From SAR324 cluster bacterium (GTDB lineage: Bacteria > SAR324 > NAC60-12): 64,000 bases of DNA. The DNA is taken from NCBI GenBank assembly GCA_015231825.1, contig JADGAV010000016.1, forward strand, positions 28,402-92,401, read 5' to 3'. Under the pieces are notes generated by a model. That model saw only the letters and a list, made by a program, of their open reading frames with translations, did no database searches and was not told where the DNA came from. Position numbers and translations under genes: made by a program. Of this stretch, positions 1 through 8,598 are shown piece after piece. The stretch's first letter is position 1. Each line of letters starts with the position of its first letter.

Positions 1-657
1 CCTTTGGATCAAGTAGGAATATTTGCGACACGAGTTGCCTACCAAAATCCAACTACTCCGGAAAACCTCCGTAAAATGGGGCCCCGTTTGAGTGCTGCCG
101 CTGAACTGATTTTACCCGGCGAATCGCTTAACGCAATATGTTACAGCTGCACGGCGGCATCTTTTGTCATTGGAGACAGGGAAGTGGAAGAATCGATTCA
201 TGCTGCCCGACCGGGTATTCCCGTGGTCACGCCAACAAAGTCTGCGCGGCTCGCATTTTCCGCCCTTGGAGTTCAGCGCATAGCGGTACTGACGCCCTAT
301 CTCCCGGAAACCAGTGAGCCTCTGTTTGAGTTTTTTAGCAGATATGGATTTGAGATCACACGAATGGAGTGCTTTGGTCTTGAAGACGATCGTGAGATGG
401 CGCGTGTCAGTATTTCAAGTATCGTGGACGCAGCTTGCCGTATCGACAGCCCCGAAACAGAGGCACTTTTTGTTTCATGCACCGCATTGCCGGCAGTTTG
501 GGCCGTTGAGGAAATCGAACAGCGTATAGGAAAGCCCGTGGTAAGCTCCAATCAGGCAAGTGCCTGGGTCATGATGCACCATGCTGGTATTTCAAGCCTT
601 GATGGAAACTACGGGAAGCTCTTTGAAATGGGGATTCCAGAAAATTGGAGGGACTAA
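1..657 (+). CDS. eutA: EutA-like Asp/Glu racemase-superfamily enzyme of ectoine utilisation (5' partial)
   Basis: The reading frame is already open at base 1 and ends at 657, so the N-terminus lies outside the window; about 30-40 residues are missing compared with the usual length of roughly 250. The protein has the two cysteine motifs of the maleate isomerase / arylmalonate decarboxylase / Asp-Glu racemase superfamily: CYSCTAAS in the first half and FVSCTALPA in the second. On sequence alone only the superfamily can be named. The assignment to EutA rests on the three downstream genes, which are eutB, eutC and doeA in the classic order. In eut/doe operons EutA is thought to process the hydroxyectoine branch together with EutB and EutC; its exact reaction is not firmly established. 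The stop is 4 bp before eutB. Confidence 0.85.
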   Translation, partial: PLDQVGIFATRVAYQNPTTPENLRKMGPRLSAAAELILPGESLNAICYSCTAASFVIGDREVEESIHAARPGIPVVTPTKSARLAFSALGVQRIAVLTPYLPETSEPLFEFFSRYGFEITRMECFGLEDDREMARVSISSIVDAACRIDSPETEALFVSCTALPAVWAVEEIEQRIGKPVVSSNQASAWVMMHHAGISSLDGNYGKLFEMGIPENWRD

Positions 658-661
658 CTGA

Positions 662-1657
662 ATGAATGAAACTTGGCCTGTTAATCTGAGTGATATAGAA
701 AAAGCCCGCGAGACCATCAAAAATGTAATACGGACAACCATGGTTAACCCGTCGGCATTTTTGACTGAAATGAGCTCTGAACCAACTTTTCTGAAACTGG
801 AACATCAGCAAGTGACAGGAAGCTTCAAATTACGGGGATCCAGCAATGCGGTCATGAGGCTCAGCAAAGAACAAAAGTCACGGGGTGTCGTTGGTGTTTC
901 TACCGGGAATCATGGGCGGGGACTGGCTTACGCTGCGCGCCAAAATGGAGTACATTGTATCATATGCATGTCAAATTTAGTGCCGAAAAATAAAATTGCA
1001 GGCATTGAGGCGCAAGGAGCAGAGGTAAGAATCATCGGGAGTTCACAGGATGATGCTCAGATCGAAGTGGATCGCCTTGTTTCTGAAGAGGGAATGACCA
1101 TGATTCCTCCTTTTGACCACCCCCATATCATCTCCGGACAGGGTACATTGGGATTGGAGCTGCTGGAGCAGCTGCCTGATATGAAAAACGTTTTGGTCCC
1201 TCTTTCCGGTGGAGGTTTGATCGTTGGGATGGCGCTTGCCTTGAAGGCGAAAAAGCCTGATATCCGGGTGATTGGAGTCTCTATGGAAAGAGGAGCCGCC
1301 ATGTATGAATGCCTTAGAGCCGGAAAACCGATTGAAGTCAAAGAACTGCCGACTCTTGCCGATTCGCTGGGAGGCGGAATTGGTTTGGAAAACCAGTACA
1401 CGTTCAAAATGGCAAAAGAATTGGTCGACGAAATCGTACTGGTGAGTGAAACAGAAATTGCAGAGGCAATCCGTCATATCTACTGGCAGGAACAGCAAAT
1501 TGTCGAAGGATCGGGTTCGGTTGGCGTGGCAGCCCTGTTAGCCAACAAAGTGAAACTTTCAGGAATGACAGTGGCGCTGCTCAGCGGAGGGAATATCGAT
1601 ATGAATCTCCATCATCGTCTCATTTCAGGTGAAAATGTAAATTTAGAGGAGGAGTAG
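662..1657 (+). CDS. eutB: EutB, threonine-dehydratase-like PLP enzyme of hydroxyectoine utilisation
   Basis: This is a 331-residue fold-type II PLP enzyme resembling threonine/serine dehydratase. The Schiff-base lysine sits in TGSFKLRG, and a glycine-rich phosphate-binding loop is seen as PLSGGGL. The length fits EutB, with no C-terminal ACT domain as in biosynthetic IlvA. In ectoine-degradation operons EutB is proposed to dehydrate the hydroxylated intermediate so that the hydroxyectoine branch joins the ectoine branch. The ATG at 662 is preceded by a GGAGGG box that overlaps the end of eutA, and eutC starts 7 bp after the stop, so translation is probably coupled. A generic threonine dehydratase is the alternative, but the neighbours make EutB much more likely. 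Confidence 0.88.
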   Translation: MNETWPVNLSDIEKARETIKNVIRTTMVNPSAFLTEMSSEPTFLKLEHQQVTGSFKLRGSSNAVMRLSKEQKSRGVVGVSTGNHGRGLAYAARQNGVHCIICMSNLVPKNKIAGIEAQGAEVRIIGSSQDDAQIEVDRLVSEEGMTMIPPFDHPHIISGQGTLGLELLEQLPDMKNVLVPLSGGGLIVGMALALKAKKPDIRVIGVSMERGAAMYECLRAGKPIEVKELPTLADSLGGGIGLENQYTFKMAKELVDEIVLVSETEIAEAIRHIYWQEQQIVEGSGSVGVAALLANKVKLSGMTVALLSGGNIDMNLHHRLISGENVNLEEE

Positions 1658-1664
1658 AGAAAGT

Positions 1665-2657
1665 ATGCCAACAATCAAAATACTCACAGAAACAGAACTC
1701 AGAAAAATTGTAAAATTAGATCTGGATGCAGTGGACTGTATTGAATCCGCATTCAGAAAACTGGCAGAAGGAAGCGTCGTGATGCCTCCTATCCTCTCGA
1801 TGGCAATCGAGGAGCATCATGGCGAAGTTGATGTGAAAACCGCCTATGTGCCAGGAATCGAAAATTTTGCCATCAAGATTTCGCCTGGCTTTTTCAACAA
1901 TCCAAAAATTGGTCTTCCCAGTACTTCTGGACTGATGGTGCTGTTTTCTGTCCGTACCGGTATGTTGGAAGCCTTGCTGCTCGACAATGGCTACCTTACC
2001 GATGTCCGTACTGCTGCTGCCGGAGCGGTCGCTGCAAATCATCTTTCCCGTAAAGAGTCCGAATCTGCCTGCATCGTCGGCGCTGGCAACCAGGCTCGCC
2101 TGCAGCTGCAGGCACTTTGCCTGGTCCGGCCCATTCAAAAAGCGACTGTATGGTCACCTGAAGAAGATGAGGCAAAGGAAACAGCCAAAGAATTAACAGA
2201 ACGCCTGGGAATTCCGGTGCGAGCGTCGCTTGACATTGCAGCGATTGTCAGTGAAGCCGATATTGTGGTGACCACTACTCCGTCCACAAACCCATTGGTC
2301 TATGCTGAATGGCTGCGACCTGGGCAGCATATCACTTCGATGGGATCGGACCAGCCTAACAAAAATGAGTTGGAACCCGCCTGCTTGAAACGTGCTGACA
2401 TTTACATTGCAGATCGCATCTCGCAAACTTCTGTTCTCGGCGAACTGCACCACGCGATTCTTTCAGGTACAATTGAGGCAACTGAAGAATTCCCTGAACT
2501 GGGTGAAATTGTCGCCAAAAAAAAGCAGGGCCGCATCAACAGCGAACAAATTACTATTTGTGATCTGACCGGCACAGGAGTCCAGGATACTGCAATTGCC
2601 ACTTTCGCCAAGCAACGTGCAGAAATCGATGGCACCGGGAACAATTTTGTCAACTGA
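1665..2657 (+). CDS. eutC: EutC, ornithine cyclodeaminase/mu-crystallin-family enzyme of ectoine utilisation
   Basis: A 330-residue member of the ornithine cyclodeaminase / mu-crystallin family. The Rossmann NAD-binding loop is visible as IVGAGNQARLQ near residue 140, and the family substrate region lies in the first 120 residues. In eut/doe clusters EutC acts next to EutB in processing hydroxyectoine-derived intermediates. A strong AGGAGG ribosome-binding site overlaps the 3' end of eutB and supports the ATG at 1665. doeA follows after 11 bp. By family alone it could be an alanine dehydrogenase or an ornithine cyclodeaminase; gene order decides for EutC. Confidence 0.88.
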   Translation: MPTIKILTETELRKIVKLDLDAVDCIESAFRKLAEGSVVMPPILSMAIEEHHGEVDVKTAYVPGIENFAIKISPGFFNNPKIGLPSTSGLMVLFSVRTGMLEALLLDNGYLTDVRTAAAGAVAANHLSRKESESACIVGAGNQARLQLQALCLVRPIQKATVWSPEEDEAKETAKELTERLGIPVRASLDIAAIVSEADIVVTTTPSTNPLVYAEWLRPGQHITSMGSDQPNKNELEPACLKRADIYIADRISQTSVLGELHHAILSGTIEATEEFPELGEIVAKKKQGRINSEQITICDLTGTGVQDTAIATFAKQRAEIDGTGNNFVN

Positions 2658-2668
2658 AAACGGATTCT

Positions 2669-3856
2669 ATGAAAACACCAACACTTTTTTTCTCATTGCC
2701 CGAATATCGGGAACGTATCGAAAAGACCCGTCAAGCGATGGTCGCCAGTGAGCTGGATTTGATCATTGTTTCTGATCCTTCCAATATGAATTGGCTGACA
2801 GGTTATAACGGCTGGTCTTTTTATGTTCATCAATGCGTAATACTGACGCTGGATGGTGAGCCTCTGTGGTACGGACGGGGCCAGGATACCAACGGAGCTA
2901 AAAGAACCTGCTTCATGAGTGAAGAGCATTTGATCGGTTATGCAGATCATTTCGTGCAGTCTTCGCAACGACATCCAATGGACTATCTCGCAGAAATTTT
3001 TAAGCAGCGAGCCTGGGACAAGCTGCGGATTGGCGTGGAAATGGACAATTACTGGTTTTCTGCTGCGGCACTGGCCTCACTGCAGAATCATCTGCCTCAT
3101 TCATCATGGGGTGATGCAACCGGACTGGTCAATTGGCAGAGGGCTGTAAAATCGACTCAGGAGCTTGAATACATGCGCGTTGCTGCACGAAGAGTTGAAT
3201 TGATGCACAAACGAATTTTTGAAAAAGTGGAACCCGGCATTCGCAAGTGCGATTTGGTTGCCGAAATCTATGATGCCGCGCTTCGATTCGATGAAGCGAG
3301 CCAAACTGGTGGCGACTATCCCGCTATCGTTCCTCTGTTGCCTTCCGGTGAAGATGCATCAGCTCCGCACCTCACCTGGGATGACCAGCCGATGCAGGTT
3401 GGAGAAGGCACTTTTTTTGAAATTGCCGGGGTGTATCGTCGCTATCATTGTCCACTTTCCCGAACGGTATTTCTGGGCAAGCCAAGCCAAACTTTTATTG
3501 ATGCCGAAAAAGCTGTGCTGGAAGGAATGGAAGCCGGATTGCTGGTCGCTAAAGCGGGCAATTTGTGCGAAGATATCGCCCTTGCATTTTTCAAAGTCCT
3601 CGAAAAATACGGGATCGTAAAGGACAGCCGTACAGGTTATCCAATCGGCGTATCATTTCCTCCAGACTGGGGGGAAAGGACCATGTCATTGAGGCCCGGT
3701 GACAAAACTGTTTTGCAGAAAAACATGACCTTTCATTTTATGACGGGATTGTGGATGGAGGACTGGGGATTCGAGATTACAGAAAGTATCATTATCGGAG
3801 AAAATGGGCCCGCTTGTCTTGCCAATGTACCCCGAAAATTATTCGTCAAACAATAA
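2669..3856 (+). CDS. doeA: DoeA (EutD), ectoine hydrolase of the M24 creatinase/prolidase-like family
   Basis: A 395-residue protein with the two-domain M24 architecture: an N-terminal creatinase-like domain (about residues 12-155) and a C-terminal pita-bread domain (about 165-385). DoeA opens the ectoine ring to N-acetyl-diaminobutyrate, the first step in ectoine breakdown. The length and the eutABC neighbourhood fit the DoeA family very well. Members of this family lack the full metal-ligand set of true aminopeptidases, as creatinase does. No deacetylase (doeB) or aminotransferase (doeC/D) follows in the window: the next gene is convergent and unrelated, so the rest of the pathway must lie upstream or elsewhere. 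Confidence 0.88.
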   Translation: MKTPTLFFSLPEYRERIEKTRQAMVASELDLIIVSDPSNMNWLTGYNGWSFYVHQCVILTLDGEPLWYGRGQDTNGAKRTCFMSEEHLIGYADHFVQSSQRHPMDYLAEIFKQRAWDKLRIGVEMDNYWFSAAALASLQNHLPHSSWGDATGLVNWQRAVKSTQELEYMRVAARRVELMHKRIFEKVEPGIRKCDLVAEIYDAALRFDEASQTGGDYPAIVPLLPSGEDASAPHLTWDDQPMQVGEGTFFEIAGVYRRYHCPLSRTVFLGKPSQTFIDAEKAVLEGMEAGLLVAKAGNLCEDIALAFFKVLEKYGIVKDSRTGYPIGVSFPPDWGERTMSLRPGDKTVLQKNMTFHFMTGLWMEDWGFEITESIIIGENGPACLANVPRKLFVKQ

Positions 3857-3924
3857 CGCAAGGCGATTGGCGGAAGGTTTGCCTAAATGAAAAGGTGCAT
3901 TCTTTAAAAAAGTTATCGTGCCTG

Positions 3925-5136
3925 CTATTTCCCTGTCTGAACCAGGTTGATAAATTTTTTGATTTTAATCCGGACCAGATCACGGATATTCAAGAATTGA
4001 GAGTGCAGCTGGTAGCCATCTTCATCATCAATAATTCTTGTAATGCGGACCACCAGATCATCCCTTAATTCGGCACCATGGAGTTCAAAAAGGAGTAAAT
4101 TTTTTTCACTCAGATCCGTGGGAAGTTCCGTGGCAGTTATCTTTACACCTCCTGCACTGATATCAGTAATTTCCCCTTTAAATTGAGGGAGCACCATTTC
4201 CAGGCGCAGATATTGGTGCTTGCTCGAATGACTCGAAAACAGATCCTCTGACAGCATGTAAAAAGTGCTGGGAATAGAAACAGGGATTCGGGGGTTTTCC
4301 CGGATTACCAGTTTTCTAATTTTTTCAGTATGTTTCAGTACAACCGGATTGAAATTGCTTTTGAGTTGATCAATAATTTGCAATTTGAATTGATAAACCA
4401 GCAATCCTTCTCGTTTAATGCGACAGCGTATATACGGAAATTTTCGTAAATCAACGGGTTTCCCCTTATAAGAGGGTGGTTTTATCAAAATGTGGTCTTC
4501 TTCTACGGCCAGAATCGGTACAGAAAAGATAGCGGATTTATCAGTGCCAGGCAAGATACACTGCAATTTCAAGGAAGGAGCTAACATCCGGGTGCTGGCA
4601 AAAGGAATGCTGAAATTAGAAAATTCAAAGCCCAATTTTTTTCTCAAATTAAAGATTTGAGAAAGGATGCCGGAATCCGGATTTTGACTTTTGAAAGCCT
4701 TAACTTTTTTTTCAAAATTTTTAATCGATTCGACTGTTGAAAGAATATTTTTCGGTTCCGTAGACCCCGCCACCTTTTCCAGAGTTTGACGCAATTCCCT
4801 GGAAATCCGCTGCTTCGAGAGAAACGAATTCAGATGAAATACCGCTTCCTGATCCCTTGCAGACTTGATCTTTTTCCCAAATTCAAATTTTTTATAAATG
4901 ACAATGAAGGCAATCACTACGAGAAGAAATCCGAAAACCCAGGAATAATAGAAATATTCAGCAATTTGAGTGGCAAGGGATTGGGGCTGGTCGAATTTGA
5001 ACATTTCAAGATCCAGCTCCGCTGGTTTGACTTTCTCTCTCCCGCGGAAAAGATCCTGCCCGGTTAAAAAGAGAAAACAAAACAGAATAACGAGCCCGGT
5101 TCCAAATTTCTGCAATCTGTTTTGAAAAGATTTCAT
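3925..5136 (-). CDS. Membrane-anchored PilZ-domain protein
   Basis: A 403-residue protein. A first hydrophobic segment (about residues 10-28) is either a signal or a membrane helix, and a second clear membrane helix lies at about 65-85. A cytoplasmic region follows, with a YcgR-like N-terminal flagellar-brake type domain, and then a C-terminal PilZ domain. The c-di-GMP-binding signature is present: the RxxxR motif as RENPR and the D-x-S-x-x-G motif as DISAGGVKI. The protein is therefore predicted to sense c-di-GMP at the inner membrane. A TerB-like gene starts just upstream on the same strand (5149 is its end), so the two probably form an operon. What it controls (motility, secretion or polysaccharide) cannot be told from the sequence. 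Confidence 0.75.
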   Translation of the reverse strand: MKSFQNRLQKFGTGLVILFCFLFLTGQDLFRGREKVKPAELDLEMFKFDQPQSLATQIAEYFYYSWVFGFLLVVIAFIVIYKKFEFGKKIKSARDQEAVFHLNSFLSKQRISRELRQTLEKVAGSTEPKNILSTVESIKNFEKKVKAFKSQNPDSGILSQIFNLRKKLGFEFSNFSIPFASTRMLAPSLKLQCILPGTDKSAIFSVPILAVEEDHILIKPPSYKGKPVDLRKFPYIRCRIKREGLLVYQFKLQIIDQLKSNFNPVVLKHTEKIRKLVIRENPRIPVSIPSTFYMLSEDLFSSHSSKHQYLRLEMVLPQFKGEITDISAGGVKITATELPTDLSEKNLLLFELHGAELRDDLVVRITRIIDDEDGYQLHSQFLNIRDLVRIKIKKFINLVQTGK

Positions 5137-5148
5137 GAAGCTGCTTGT

Positions 5149-5589
5149 TCAGAAAAGTGATGTCACTCTCACTTTTCGATAGGTGACTTTCTTGTTGATC
5201 AATTTTTCCGCAGATTTAAAAAGGCCCAACATGGAACTGACCCATTCCTTCAGGTTTTTAACATGGGCAGCATCGAAACCGAAATCACGGGCCAGCGACT
5301 CGATAAATCTACTTTGATTGAGATGAAAATTACCATTTGAGAAGGCAACTTCAATCAATTCAATAAGGCAAATGTTTTTTGAAGCAGAGTCATCAAATTT
5401 TTCATACAGTTTGTCAAAATCATAGGCCATATCATCGACCTCATGGACAGCAATTTCCATTTCTTTTGACATCAACGACAATGTTTCCATTTCAAAAGAA
5501 TCGATTTTTGCGTCATCAACTCTTGCAACATGTTTTGCCAATTTTAAAAAAGCGAGTTTTTGAGAATGGTTGAATTGGTTTAAGAACAT
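5149..5589 (-). CDS. TerB-like small acidic helical protein
   Basis: A 146-residue protein when started at the ATG at 5587-5589, which has a near-perfect AAGGAGG site directly upstream; a longer frame starting at 5628 has no such site. The sequence is rich in acidic helices with the pattern of the TerB / tellurite-resistance-like fold: an N-terminal LAFLKLAKHVARVD segment, then DDAKIDSFE, where the family binds a metal with acidic residues. The exact biochemical role of TerB-like proteins is not known. It lies 12 bp upstream of the PilZ gene on the same strand, which suggests co-expression and a cell-envelope or stress role. The family call is moderate; it could be an unrelated helical protein. 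Confidence 0.6.
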   Translation of the reverse strand: MFLNQFNHSQKLAFLKLAKHVARVDDAKIDSFEMETLSLMSKEMEIAVHEVDDMAYDFDKLYEKFDDSASKNICLIELIEVAFSNGNFHLNQSRFIESLARDFGFDAAHVKNLKEWVSSMLGLFKSAEKLINKKVTYRKVRVTSLF

Positions 5590-6029
5590 TTTTCCTCCTT
5601 GTTGATTTTCATCAATAAAATTATTCAAAGCCGAAATTTGCCGGCTTTTGGAAAGGACGAGATCCTCTTTGGATTTGCTTTAAAAATGTTTTTAAAAATG
5701 CCATTGATCAAAATAAGCAATATCTCAAAGAGCAGATGAAGCTTATATAAAACTGACCAGGCACGAGAGAAGAAAGTTCAAAGGTCTGTATGATCCATTG
5801 CCGGAATGTTCTTTCAATGCCAGGCATTCGGCTCATCAATTATAAAGACGAAGTAAATCAAATACTATCCGTAAAACTACGTACAGGCTGGTTCAGTGTC
5901 TCAGGAACTGACGAATCCTCATCGGTCAAATTGTTTTTAGATCTATGATTCTCTTGAAATGCGGCAGAAGAATTGCTTCACTTTACGTCTTTTTTTCGGT
6001 ATTGCTTATCAGGTGTGCTGAACCATGCC
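5590..6029. other. Intergenic stretch with no recognised gene
   Basis: About 440 bases between the divergent TerB-like gene and a small lipoprotein gene. It should contain the promoter for the minus-strand PilZ pair. No tRNA, convincing terminator, repeat or conserved frame was recognised. Short frames here have poor composition and no ribosome-binding sites. Confidence 0.5.
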
Positions 6030-6263
6030 ATGAAAGGATATTATTTGAAGGCTGTAATATTAATAGTTCTCCTGACGTCGACCATTTTGTGCGCCTCATG
6101 CACTCAAACCTGCGAAACACTTCATGACAAGGGAACTCCAAACTACACGGGGTGTTTAAAGAATTCCTATCGTTCCGAAAAATGCGACAGTCGGCTGCGC
6201 AATCGAAAATTTGATTTTCAGGGTTCACATTTTGTCAATCACTTGAAGATCGTCTGCGAGTGA
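6030..6263 (+). CDS. Small putative lipoprotein, function unknown
   Basis: A 77-residue frame that begins with a short basic stretch, then a hydrophobic helix (AVILIVLLTSTI) and a cysteine in the context ILCASC, resembling a lipoprotein signal. The mature part has five more cysteines (CETLHD, GCLKNS, EKCDS, IVCE), so it may be disulfide-bonded outside the inner membrane. A TTG at 6045 is preceded at good distance by AAAGGA and is an alternative start. No family is recognised. It may be a spurious frame, but signal peptide, lipobox-like cysteine and cysteine pattern together make a real exported protein plausible. Confidence 0.45.
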   Translation: MKGYYLKAVILIVLLTSTILCASCTQTCETLHDKGTPNYTGCLKNSYRSEKCDSRLRNRKFDFQGSHFVNHLKIVCE

Positions 6264-6445
6264 ATTCACCGCACTGATATCGGTCTTACACTTTTTTTGA
6301 ATCTCCTCTTTCAACGCTTTTTGGCTTAGTAATGTTTCCCCTCTGCCAGACAAGAAGTGCTTGCGAGTATCATAAATTTAAAGTATTTTACTGCCCGAAA
6401 ATAGTAAAAATCCACACTCGTTTTACAAGTTTAAAGAGGCATTTT

Positions 6446-7330
6446 ATGCGATTTATTTTCCCGTTTTCGTTGTTTGTTTGCCTGCTTTTTGGATCAGGCT
6501 GCAAGCCCGCAAAGGATATTTCAGAACATGGACCACCAAAAAACTTTATTCGGATAAAACCTGATCAGTTTGAAATGGGGAACAAGAAAGGACACGAAGA
6601 TGAACAACCAGTTCGATTGGTCCATATTACGAAACCTTTTTATATTTCGGATCACGAAGTTACCGTTCTGGAATTTGCCGAATTTGTAGAATCCACTGGC
6701 TACAAAACAGAAGTGGAGCAAAGAGAGGGTTGCTATTTTTGGACTGGGAAAAAGTTTGTACAAGAAAAAGATAAAAACTGGAAAAACCCTGGTTTTTCGC
6801 AGCAGGACGATCACCCGGTGGTTTGTGTCAGTTGGAACGATACCCAGGCTTTTATTGAATGGAAAAATCAATTGCATTCAAACTACCAGGTCCGACTTTG
6901 TCGTGAAGCAGAGTGGGAATACGCGGCAAAGGGAAAATCAGAAACACCATATTTTTGGGGAGATGAAACCAGCAAGACTTGTGAGTATGCCAATGGAGGA
7001 GACCTCGAGTACCGTGAAAAATACCCTCTTTTTCTCGCAATAAAATGCAATGATGGATTTGCAAATACAGGACCTGTGAAGAGTTTTCAAAAAAACCCTT
7101 TTGGATTGTATGACATGAGCGGAAATGTTTTAGAGTGGGTCCAAGATTGGTATGGCAAGTATCCAGATGGAGAAATTGATGACCCCAAGGGCCCCTTCAA
7201 GGGAAGCCGACGAGTCGGGCGTGGTGGGAGCTGGTACAATAGCGCGGACAGTTTAAGGTCTACTCATCGCGTGAGCAATCTTCCGCATGTAGGGGGGAGT
7301 ATTTTTGGATTTCGTTTGTGTGCTGACTGA
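6446..7330 (+). CDS. Lipoprotein with formylglycine-generating-enzyme (SUMF1) fold, probably not an FGE
   Basis: Starting at the ATG at 6446, which has an AAAGAGG site 6-7 bases upstream, this is a 294-residue protein. It has a signal peptide ending near GSGCKP (cysteine 19) and then a single FGE-sulfatase domain (about residues 35-294) with family landmarks: ALVG-like DHEVTVLEFAEFV, HPVVCVSWNDTQAF, LCREAEWEYAAKG, GLYDMSGNVLEWV and a final GFRLC. True FGEs carry a catalytic cysteine pair just after the RGGSW segment. Here that region reads RGGSWYNSADSLRSTHR with no cysteine, so cysteine-to-formylglycine oxidation is unlikely. No sulfatase gene is nearby. It may be a binding or scaffold protein at the outer membrane. 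Confidence 0.8.
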   Translation: MRFIFPFSLFVCLLFGSGCKPAKDISEHGPPKNFIRIKPDQFEMGNKKGHEDEQPVRLVHITKPFYISDHEVTVLEFAEFVESTGYKTEVEQREGCYFWTGKKFVQEKDKNWKNPGFSQQDDHPVVCVSWNDTQAFIEWKNQLHSNYQVRLCREAEWEYAAKGKSETPYFWGDETSKTCEYANGGDLEYREKYPLFLAIKCNDGFANTGPVKSFQKNPFGLYDMSGNVLEWVQDWYGKYPDGEIDDPKGPFKGSRRVGRGGSWYNSADSLRSTHRVSNLPHVGGSIFGFRLCAD

Positions 7331-7466
7331 TTTCCATATCGTTTTACATTTTAAAAATAGTTTGTAGATCGGCCTCTGAAACACTATAAATTTGGACAAG
7401 CAAACGACTCCGTTCGTAACACCAGATAATCTTTGCTTATTTTAATTTCACAATCGAGGAAACATT

Positions 7467-8378
7467 ATGTCAGAAATAAGTTTTTTAGGAAGAGTAGCAG
7501 TGGTCACTGGTTCGGGTGGCGGACTTGGTAAAACATACGCAATAGAACTGGCCCGTCGGGGATGTGCAGTAGTGGTTAACGATCTGGGTGGAGACCGTCA
7601 TGGAAAAGGAGGATCGACATCTTTAGCCGACGAGACCGTTGCCGAAATAAAGGGTTTTCAAGGGGAGGCTGTCGCCAATTATGACAGTGTCAGCACCTTT
7701 GAAGGAGGTGAGGCGATCATCAAAACAGCCCTTGAAAAATACGGAAAAATTGACATCCTGATTCACAACGCAGGGATCTTGCGGGACCGCAGTTTTGCCA
7801 ACATGAGCGCTGAAGAATGGCATGGCGTGATCAATGTCCATTTGGATGGTGCCTTCAATGTGGCCAAACCGGCATGGCTTGCCATGAGAGAAAAAAATTA
7901 TGGAAGAATTGTTTTCACGAGTTCTGTTTCAGGATTGTTCGGAAATTTTGGGCAAGCCAACTATGGTGCTGCAAAAACCGGACAAGTAGGCTTGATGCAT
8001 GTTCTTGCGATTGAAGGACAGAAATATGGAATCAAAGTCAACACCATTTCACCTGCGGCATTGACCCGGATGACAGAGGATCTGCAGCGTCCTGAAGATC
8101 GCCCTGATGTGGATGAGAGCCCTACCCACATTACACCGGCCGTCGTCTTTTTGGCTTCAGAGCAATGTCAGGCTACATCTCACATCATTCATGCCGGCAA
8201 TGGTTTCTTCGGCAGAATTCAGGTGGCTTACAATCCTGGAGTTTTTTTGGGAAAAACACCAGTCAGCGTAGAAACTTTTGCAGAAAACTGGGATCCCATC
8301 ACCGATACGACGGAAATGGCAATTCAAAGCCCTGAAGAACGGTATATGCAGTATGTCTTGAAAAAAGCAGCAAGGTGA
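7467..8378 (+). CDS. Short-chain dehydrogenase of the HSD17B4 / multifunctional-enzyme-2 type
   Basis: A 303-residue classical SDR. The cofactor loop is TGSGGGLG at about residue 12, and the acidic NDLGGDRHG region after the second strand indicates NAD(H) preference. The catalytic tetrad is visible: N of the HNAG motif, S in FTSSVSG, and YGAAK. The sequence most resembles the dehydrogenase domain of peroxisomal multifunctional enzyme type 2, which oxidises (3R)-hydroxyacyl-CoA, with a C-terminal extension of about 50 residues beyond the core SDR. No hydratase or thiolase is adjacent, so the substrate is unproven. An AGGAAA site lies before the ATG. It stands alone, with more than 200 bp before the next gene. 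Confidence 0.82.
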   Translation: MSEISFLGRVAVVTGSGGGLGKTYAIELARRGCAVVVNDLGGDRHGKGGSTSLADETVAEIKGFQGEAVANYDSVSTFEGGEAIIKTALEKYGKIDILIHNAGILRDRSFANMSAEEWHGVINVHLDGAFNVAKPAWLAMREKNYGRIVFTSSVSGLFGNFGQANYGAAKTGQVGLMHVLAIEGQKYGIKVNTISPAALTRMTEDLQRPEDRPDVDESPTHITPAVVFLASEQCQATSHIIHAGNGFFGRIQVAYNPGVFLGKTPVSVETFAENWDPITDTTEMAIQSPEERYMQYVLKKAAR

Positions 8379-8598
8379 CTACTTTATTGCGAAGGGTGAG
8401 TCTGAGCCTCTCCAAATGGCCTATAATTAATGTCATCGAATGCCGTTTCCTTTCCAGTGAGCAAATTCCAGTGCATGAAAACCGGTTTTTCAGGGTGAAA
8501 GGGGGGTGCTCATGAATTCCCCAACCTTTTCAGATAGAACGGCTCAAATTTAGCTGAAGAAATTCTTCTGCCCCCTCAAACCCCCTAAAAAGGAAGAT

